Shown one piece after another: positions 56,568 to 64,000 of a stretch of 64,000 nt of DNA. The notes beneath the pieces were generated by a model. It was given only the letters and a program-made list of their open reading frames with translations. It made no database searches and had not been told where the DNA came from. The first letter of the stretch is position 1. Each line of letters starts with the position of its first letter. Source of the DNA: Planoprotostelium fungivorum (taxonomy: Eukaryota; Evosea; Variosea; Cavosteliida; Cavosteliaceae); the NCBI GenBank assembly GCA_003024175.1, contig MDYQ01000162.1:21652-85651 (forward strand). The letters run 5' to 3'. Position numbers and translations under genes: made by a program.

Positions 56568-57695
56568 ATGGTAGTCATCGTCCACAAGAAAACGGAAGAC
56601 GATCAGTTTATGATCGAATGTACGTGTAGTACGATCAACGGAGACATCACCACACAGATCGTTCGGCTGTCCAACGGAAGATTCAGACTGTCTCGCCTGG
56701 CTGACGAAATGGAGAAGATGGTCGAACTAAATTCCTCGAACAAAGAAGATGAAGATGATGACAAGAGGATCAGAGAAGATGAAGGAGGATATAGCACCTT
56801 GAATCTCAATGATCATCAGAAGTCGTTATTAGATCGAGCCATCAATGATGTCCGACTGTTCTTGTCTAAGGTGCTCACACTGACAAAACATCTTCGGCTG
56901 ATGATCGACAGAAACAAGTCGATCAGAAGATCTCACTGACAGAAGAGACGATCGAACAGCAAGTATCATCCATACGTACAGTACTTACTATTATGAATCC
57001 TGCTGGAGTGAGTCGAGACTGATATGCCAAGAGATCTGATCTTCTCATCAGTTTTCCACAGATCATATCTTGTCGAAGGTCATGAGAAACGATGCGAGCG
57101 ATTTAGAAGGCAGAAAGGTGAGACACCTACAATCCATCGTCAGAGTCTCCACGTTGACACGACATCGCACCCCCGATCGATCGCGGTGACGTGTGATGTG
57201 ATGCATGACAGGAGGTCTATGATGAGAGGACGGCCACGCTGTGGTGGTCGAACAAAGAACTGTTGAGAGATCAGAAGATTGGAGATTTCATCGGTAGGAA
57301 CGAAAAGACGAAAATCATGGTCAAATTGGCCAAGGTATAGTTGGATATCTAATTACAACGAGCCAGAATGTTTTGACTCGTTGTAGAGCGGTAGTTCTGG
57401 GCCACCTGCCAGAGACAACACAGAGACGCAGCAGCAGAAGGAGATGTTAGCTTATTACTATAAGAAGCAACAGGAGCATCAGGTGATGACACACGTTGAA
57501 ACCTCTAAAGGCTCACTCGATTGATTTCGATTGTAGAAGATGGAGACAGACAGTGACGATTCTTATCTCAATTCAGCCTGGGCCGACCCGAAACAATTGA
57601 AGACGGTAAGTCATTGGAAGATGATCGTGATGAGATGATGACGTTCGTCTCAGGCGTTCAATGGTCTGTCCAACATCAACTGGAAGGCGAGATGA
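56568..57695 (+). CDS. CFAP298: Cilia- and flagella-associated protein 298
   Basis: Starts MVVIVHKKTEDDQFMIECTC, with TQIVRLSNGRFRLSRLADEM matching the family's ubiquitin-like N-terminus. Later exons: RAINDVRLFLSK, IEQQVSSIRTVLTIMNPAG, VYDERTATLWWSNKELLRDQ, KIGDFIGRNEKTKIMVKLAK, SGPPARDNTETQQQKEMLAY, DSDDSYLNSAWADPKQLKT, and the C-terminus AFNGLSNINWKAR. The LWW...KEL...GxNEKTKI, APARE-like and YLNSPWAD-like motifs are diagnostic of C21orf59/Kurly. The protein is needed for assembly of outer dynein arms in motile cilia. About seven exons. The intron before SGSSGPPAR holds the strongest hairpin copy of the CTACAACG motif. The stop is followed by AATAAA. Confidence 0.95.
57353..57386 (+). other. 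Intron hairpin: TTACAACGAG pairs with CTCGTTGTAG
   Basis: Ten-base-pair stem (one G-U) with a 14-base loop inside the CFAP298 intron. The 3' splice site AG is the last two bases of the stem. Confidence 0.8.
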
Positions 57696-57950
57696 AATAA
57701 ATGTTCGTTTTATCCGTTTTATTCTCTGTACCGTATATCTACACTGCCGTGGTTGATCCCGCGATCATCACGTTCTTCATCTTGATTCGAGGGTGACCCA
57801 CGGGCGTGTTGGGTGCACTCCTTGTGTCTCTCTTCTCTTCTCTCATCATCTGCAGAGTGTTCTGTTCATCATCAGCTCTCCCACCATCTCACGCTCTCGA
57901 TCTTGATATCGACTCTAATTTATTTGGATTTATTGTTAGATTATTCTTCT

Positions 57951-59233
57951 ATGAAACTTACCCTGGGGTGCTCGCGGTTCGTCGTGTCTGCATCTAATTG
58001 GAAGTCATAATGAGTGTAGATCCATGAGGGTCCTTTCTTCCTCTGCACTCGGCTGCCGTGTCTAGCCGTTGTCGGTGATAGAATGAGTGATTTCAAAGAC
58101 TGTGTTTTGCATCAGGTGATGGATGATGTGACATGCTGGGTGATGTGATTTGTCCAATCATCAGATGCATCACCATCGTTCTTTCGACAAAATGAACGCT
58201 ATCATCTCTCCCGACTAATATGACGGCCTGAGAACGAGTGCCATAAGTGGAAGCTCTTTTAGAGAGGACGGTCGGTGGCATGAAGATGGAAGACATGGGT
58301 CTCTCCCATTCAGAAGGTAGGCCAGTTGCAGGGAGTACCTCTTGATCAGATACCTGTTCTACGTCAATTGTGTCTCTGCCCGTCTTTGGATCGAACGCGG
58401 GGTGCATGATTACACGATGCATGATGGAATCATCACCTGTGGATCTGCAAATTGATGAAACAACCTCTCGACGAGCTCTTCGGCGACTTTCTCTTCATCT
58501 GTCTCGGATGACTCAGATGATAAGACTCGAGCCACTCCATCTTTGGCCCTCTCTAACTTCCACCAGTTGGTGTCCAAGATGGCATTACTCAGACCGTAGA
58601 TCTGATCATCCATCAGCGACGATTTACGATCTGGAGAGGTCATACCTTCCCGTTCTTCAAAAGTTGAGGCCTGCCGCCATCATCTCTGGAACCGAAGTAG
58701 ACCATGTCGAGAGGTTCAAAGAGGTTACCGACGACCAGATTGAAGTCCTTGTACTTGTGACTGTTCTGGCTGACACCTTCCATGTAATCGCGAGGTGATG
58801 TGTCACCATTGAGAAAGTCGTTGAGGAGTTCACCGCGTGACAACTTACTGTTATGATTTGAGATGTGTTTCAAATGTGATCGTTTGCTTACGCCTCATTT
58901 TTGTCCATCTCATCTAGTGGCACTCTGTAATTTGTCAAGGCAGCAATCCGACCCGTTTGTGTCACACCCAGCCATGTTCCTCCTGTAATCTGTCGGTCTA
59001 TCGATTCAAAATGCAATCATTGATCTCACCTGCCTTGAGGTCTCTACCTGCCAGAATCGGTGTTGGACCATCCCAGAAGTGAAGAGAAGAAGTCTCTCGC
59101 TCGAATAGCTCTTCACGATTCGCCACCAACACGAGACGATATTTTGGATGTACCTGTATAGAGCATCAGTCGGCAATCGATATTCGATAGTTCAGAGGTC
59201 CATCACCTCTTGTGCCCAGACTATGATGCACAT
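57951..59233 (-). CDS. TANGO2: TANGO2-like NRDE-domain protein
   Basis: Starts MCIIVWAQEVHPKYRLVLVA with NREELFERE, the NRDE signature at the N-terminus (Cys2 conserved). Then LHFWDGPTPILAGRDLKAGG, TWLGVTQTGRIAALTNYRVP, SRGELLNDFLNGDTSPRDYM, DFNLVVGNLFEPLDMVYFGS, VYGLSNAILDTNWWKLERAK, TYGTRSQAVILVGRDDSVHF and VERTM. A last exon (GPSWIYTHYDFQLDADTTN) matches the family C-terminus. TANGO2 proteins are linked to Golgi, mitochondria, and lipid or heme handling; the mechanism is unsettled. The stop at 57951 assumes no further intron, although a GTAAGT lies just before it. Confidence 0.92.
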
Positions 59234-59541
59234 GTGCCGTTTTACAAATCACCAAAGATGATCTTCCGTTTCCAACACAGGCGTTTTTTTCAAATAACAA
59301 GAACATCCACCATAGAGGCCGCTCTGTATCAATTGCCACTATCTGATAGAAGATAGAGGCCGCAGCTGTACGTGCAGAAGAGCCAGTGAAGAACGGAGCA
59401 AAAAGAGAAGAGAATCTAGAAATAAACCTGTGACTTCCACGTGACACATCAGGGTTCTATCGAAGTCCTATGAGATAAACTACGCACATCTCACACGCAC
59501 ACTCCACACGCACAGTCGACAGACACTATCATCAAACGAAC

Positions 59542-60301
59542 ATGCTGGAACAGCACGTCTTTACGATCGATCCCAGCTCACCATCACGGAAGGCGAGACG
59601 AAAATCGATAGAACAGAAGGTGAGATGGAGATGAAGGTCACAGGAGGTGAGGCTCACTGAATTAGGATATTTCCTATGCAGTCCCATCACCAAAAGTTGT
59701 TCGCGCCATTTCAAGTGATCCATTCATAATGAAAGGGAAGCTCAGTTCACAGTGAGTCGAATGGATGGGTATGGAATTAATGGTGACGAATATTTAGACA
59801 TCTCAATATTCAAAGAATGGAACACGAATTCTTTGAGAGGATGGGGAACACTGTAGATAAACTCGTCCAATACGTTGGCGAGCTCCAATCCGCCAGAAAA
59901 GACAATCTCAACATGACAGATGACCATACGCAGCAGATTTTGCCGGTCTTAAGGCAACTGGAAGAAGAAGCTATCGATACCATCCGTGCCATCAACGAAG
60001 AGGTAATCGCCGAATCATGTACATTCCATCACACGTCATTGAAAACACCCTTTTAATGACGGACACAGGTCCATGCGACAGAAGACTTTGAATTGTTGGA
60101 GTTGGTTAGAGAGGTAGAAGTCAACATCTGGAACGGCGTCTACGAAAATGAGAGATACTTCTACCCAGAGAGCTCATATGCTCAGCTGCCCGAAGGTGAA
60201 GGTCAACGACATGATGCGAGCCGATGTGAACTCATACTTCACCAGGTCTAACGGCTGCTGAATACGCCAACGTCACACCAGAGGCCTCTGTTGATGGATA
60301 A
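59542..60301 (+). CDS. Small helical protein, function unknown
   Basis: Starts MLEQHVFTIDPSSPSRKARR and joins DISYAVPSPKVVRAISSDPF, HLNIQRMEHEFFERMGNTVD, KLVQYVGELQSARKDNLNMT, ILPVLRQLEEEAIDTIRAIN, EDFELLELVREVEVNIWNGV and GLTAAEYANVTPEASVDG. About 175 residues from five or six exons. The middle is a likely coiled coil. No family recognised. Confidence 0.6.
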
Positions 60302-60751
60302 AGGGACGAATTTTGTAAACGGACGATGATGTGAAGTCGAACATTTTACGAGAAATTGGACTACAGAGAGGAAAGTCTTCGTGGCTCGTCTGGATGATGA
60401 TGGCAACCGCCTGTTATTTGGGTTGCATTTGTTACGATAACCGATGAAAATGAAAGTGACTTCATAAACCATCAAAAGCGCTGAAAACGTGCTCGGAGAG
60501 TGAATCAACTCCGATCAATGAATTACTATCACTTCGATTCATTTACCCTCTAAAGACGAGAACAGTTGGTCCTCCCGTCGTGCACGTGAAGATAAATGTC
60601 TTTGGTATCGCTGGCCACAACGAGGTGATCGCGATCAATTGATTCTGCACGAGTTGATGATCGGATCTGCTGATGTCTTCGATTACATATATGCACCATA
60701 AATGAGATCGTCTCTCATCATGTTGTTTCGTTCTTTATCTTAGATTACACT

Positions 60752-61430
60752 CTACATCGACGCCGGGGCCGCCACTCCATCATACATGCCGGAGCTGATC
60801 AGATGCTGATTCACCGCATTGCATATCGTCTTACGGAGCTCTTCTGTATCTGGAGGAACAGGCCACTCGAATCTCTCTACGACGGGTCTGACAACACCCG
60901 TCTTCTTCTGTATCATCTGATGTGAAGATGAATCTCCTCGCCCATTCAATCTCAAATCACCTTTCGAGATGGTTCGTCCCATCTATAATGCATTAAAAGA
61001 AGACAACCCTGGCAAGTCAGGAGTTCCAGTCTTCGGATACTAAAGACTTGGAAGGGTTCCCTCCTGGCCCGACCAAAGAATGGACGGACGGTTCGATATA
61101 TGGTGATTCCAATGGGTGATATCTCAAATTCGCCCTCGCATAAGGCACCGCTCCAATCACGAAACTATTTCGGCTCGTCACAACGTTTGTCATCGAAGAT
61201 CTACTCACGTGTATGGGAAATGATGCTGGGGCAGTCATCATCGCCTCTACACATGCGGTGTCGGACTTGTTGGACTCTGAGATAGAACTATAGTGCATGT
61301 CCGTTGATATTTCGTCGTAAGAATGTGTGCTGCTGATCGTTCCTTGTTCGTTTGTCATGCGAGGAAGCGCTATTTTCCGAAAGCTTCCGAAATATCCCGC
61401 ACTTTTCTTCCGTTTGTACGACCGTTTCAT
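60752..61430 (-). CDS. Unrecognised protein with basic N-terminus
   Basis: Starts MKRSYKRKKSAGYFGSFRKI and runs to HPLESPYIEPSVHSLVGPGG. A GTCTTT donor at GGNPSK joins in frame to WDEPSRK and then to KKTGVVRPVVERFEWPVPPD and LRKTICNAVNQHLISSGMYD. The gene ends at 60752. The C-terminal half, with Pro-rich and helical parts, looks conserved; the N-terminus could be a nuclear or organellar signal. No family recognised. Confidence 0.5.
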
Positions 61431-61697
61431 TTTGAAATTTGAATATCATGGGTCAACTGAACGTCTTCTGGCTGTGCTCGGTGAATGACGAAAATATGCG
61501 TCACCAATACAAAAGGAATGGAACGAAGACCATGATGATGTCTTCATAGACAGCGGCCACGTTCAAAAGGTGCGTCTGATGTTGAGAGTGAGATGAGAAG
61601 AATAGACGTGACGTCCGGTGCCTGTCGCGTGCATTTCATGTCGTTTTTTCCTACATTTTACGATTCCCGACGAGGATCGTCAGCCACACCTCCAAAC

Positions 61698-63964
61698 ATG
61701 AAACCGGAAGGAGAGGGTCTATATTCCTCTGAAGGTCCATCAAGTGGAGCAGCTACTGTTCTATACCCGACTCCACCTACCAATGTTCTTAGTCTCACCA
61801 AGATGCATCAAGAAGCGCGTTGTGCTTTGATTGAACTTCTCGACTCTGTAAAAGGAAAGAAGGTCTTAGTCATGGATCCAAAACTGAGTGGACCACTCGG
61901 ACAGATCTGCAGAGATGACATTGCTGAAAGAACATGGGGTGGATAAGATCTATCATATTCAGAGTGGAAGGTTTTCTACAGACTGCCGGACCATCATATA
62001 TCTCCTTAGACCAAGGTAGTCTCGAAAATGCCTCCATCGCTGATCATTACAGAGTCGAGCTCACCAAATATGTAGCAGAGAACATCGAAAATCACAAGAG
62101 AGAAGGGCAGTCCAAAGAATATCACGTCTACTTCGTTCCTAGAAGTACGACCATCTGTGTCTCCCTTCTAGAAGAACATGGAGTAGACAACGGTGAGAAG
62201 AAGATTCACTCTGCGCCCTGATACAGTCATCGCAGTGATCACCATTGGAGAGTATCCATTAGATCTGATCCCCTATGATGAAGATGTGCTCTCTCTCGAA
62301 TTGGAATCCACCTACAGAGAATGCTTCTTACAGGGAGACCATTCCTCTCTGTATTACGTCGCGAGAAGCATCATGAAGGTGCAGACCACTTTTGGTGAGA
62401 CACCGTCACCAGGTCTCATCAATAGCAAGTCACGATAGAAAAAATCGAAATAAATTGACACCATTAGGAATCATCCCGAAGATCACTTGGAAGGGAAATG
62501 CATCCCGCCTCGTCGCTGACATGTTGGGCAGAATGAGGAACGAATTTGAAGACGAACTCACCAACCCATCCGACATCGATCAAATCATCATCATCGATCG
62601 TCAAGTCGATCTCATCACGCCTCTTATCACTCCTTTGACATACGAGGGTCTCATAGACGAGATCTTTGGTATCCATAACTCGGTGATGGAGATCGACTCG
62701 GACATCATCGGGTCAAAATCTACCGAGAACGCATCATCCGCCAACATCCAGAAGAAAAAGATCTCGTTGAACTCAGGAGACAAAGTCTTTTCACTTGTGA
62801 GAGATCTGCATCTGAACCGCGTGGGTTCTGTGTTGAATCAGAAGGTGAAAGACATCGATGCGTTTTACAAGGTGAAGCGGATGAGACGGAGATGACTGAG
62901 AGAGAATACAGCAGCGGCACAACAACCTGACACCGTCTCAATTGAAAGACTTTGCCAAGAGATTTCCAGCGGCACAACGAGACAGCCTGTCGGTCTCCAC
63001 GCGTGAGTTTATTCACCATCTACAACGAACGGAAGAAGTGGAATTCACGACTCATCAGACACCGATATTGCAGCTAAGATTCAGAAGATAGTGAGGGCTC
63101 CTTCTTTTCTCTCTCGGTTAGAAGCTGAGGTAGAACTTGTGGCAGATGGAAACCCGGTCGATGATTACATCGAAGAGTGTATAGACAAGCGGGAGCCGCT
63201 GGTACGTCTCTTGTGTCTGTGTTCGCTGGTAAACGATGGACTGAAAACCAAAAAGTTCGAGCATTATAGAAGTGGAATCATTCAGGTGATCATCGTCATG
63301 GTCTCGATCACCATCATCATAATCACGACCACACCATGTCATCGTGTATATAGTCGTCACTACCACGTTCGATGCACAGATCAGTAACCATCGAGCTGAT
63401 ATGAAATCAGAGCTACGGATTCGAACACATCCTCACCTTAGACAACCTCGAAAGACTCGGCCTGTTCAAAAAACAAGACGGAAGGAACATCTTCCCCACC
63501 CTCCGCAAGAATTTCAACGTCTACAACGAGGACTTTGATGAAAACGAGCCGGTGGATTTGCACTTTGCTCACTCTGGCTACGCTCCTCTGTCCATTCGCT
63601 TCATTCAGAATTCATTTGAGTCCAACTGGGAAGAGAGAGACGATCTGCTTGGACCGCAAGGTCGTACAGTGCAGACGTGTAGCGGTGCAGAAGGGTCGAA
63701 GAAGTGTGGAAGTCGTATGACGATGGTCTATTTCGTGGGAGGGGTTACGTTTGCAGAGATTTCTCTTTTGAGATGGCTGAGTAGACGAGAAGGTGATGAT
63801 GATGTGAAATGAGACACCCGGGATCTGATGTGAATACAGGGAGTTTGTATGGAGAGTTCATCATCGCCACGACCGAGTTGATCAATGGAGATGGCTTCGT
63901 GCAATCCATCGGGGAGAACATGAAACCTCCAACCGCTCCGTTCCAGCCTTCAGAGAAGAAATGA
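61698..63964 (+). CDS. VPS33: VPS33 (Sec1/Munc18 family, HOPS/CORVET subunit), with apparent frameshift
   Basis: Exons in order: SLTKMHQEARCALIELLDSV, KVLVMDPKLSGPLGQI, TLLKEHGVDKIYHIQSGRFS, YLLRPRVELTKYVAENIENH, YHVYFVPRSTTICVSLLEEH, AVITIGEYPLDLIPYDEDVL, ASRLVADMLGRMRNEFEDEL, IIIIDRQVDLITPLITPLTY, EGLIDEIFGI, LHLNRVGSVLNQK, VDDYIEECIDKREPLVRLLC, FEHILTLDNLERLGLF, HFAHSGYAPLSIRFIQNSFE, MVYFVGGVTFAEISLLRWLS and EFIIATTELINGDGFVQS. This matches VPS33 from end to end. VPS33 guides SNARE assembly in late endosome and vacuole fusion. The frame changes by one base between LSGPLGQI and TLLKEHG (61901-61920) with no room for an intron. A short upstream exon (MGQLNVFWLCS, 61449) may belong here. Confidence 0.93.
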
Positions 63965-64000
63965 AAGAATGTATATGTATATTCCGTGTGTATCTGTACG

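Overview
The window is nuclear DNA of a unicellular eukaryote. Almost every gene is split by short introns (about 35-70 nt, GTGAG/GTGAT-type donors, AG acceptors), genes lie on both strands with very short gaps, and there are eukaryotic tRNA genes. The gene set (ELMO domain, pseudokinase of the TKL type, CAP C-terminal domain, class IB PI3K p101-like regulator, S53 peptidase, spastin, VPS33, and the ciliary protein CFAP298) fits an amoebozoan protist, perhaps a protosteloid amoeba with a ciliated stage. That assignment is inference; no rRNA or other species marker is present. Gene spans below run from start codon to stop codon and include introns; exon junctions were read by eye from reading frames and splice sites.

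0-8.2 kb: a claudin-like four-helix protein, PHYHD1-like dioxygenase, an unrecognised protein with a basic tail, an ELMO-domain protein, the eEF1A methyltransferase EEF1AKMT2 (its stop codon is 4 bp from that of the ELMO gene), and a decayed laminin-G relic. 8.3-19 kb: a CAP C-terminal-domain protein, a degenerate kinase, an intronless secreted S53 peptidase, a PP2C phosphatase, a coiled-coil protein, and a locally duplicated ~230 bp element with a covarying hairpin. 19.5-23.2 kb: a long multi-exon gene resembling PI3K p101/p84 subunits.

24-45 kb is framed by a large inverted duplication: two ~3.5 kb arms (24.3-27.9 and 41.8-45.3 kb) each carry a secreted laminin-G-like gene and the tail of an ABHD11-type hydrolase. 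The left arm keeps the LamG gene intact and a broken hydrolase tail; the right arm has a frameshifted LamG gene and the intact hydrolase. Between the arms lie a membrane aspartyl protease, a Ser/Thr kinase, a D-2-hydroxyacid dehydrogenase, eEF1-gamma, an RNase Z-like protein, two tRNA-His genes and an ABCG transporter.

46-64 kb: spastin, two more tRNA-His genes, an EGF-7TM receptor-like protein, a tail-anchored protein, a SAM-domain protein, CFAP298, TANGO2 and VPS33. Membrane trafficking and cytoskeleton are well represented (ELMO, CAP, spastin, VPS33, TANGO2), but the genes are separate transcription units, not an operon.

Across the window the 9-mer TCTACAACG (or its complement) recurs far above chance in non-coding DNA. 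It often forms a hairpin inside introns and often places the 3' splice site in the stem.
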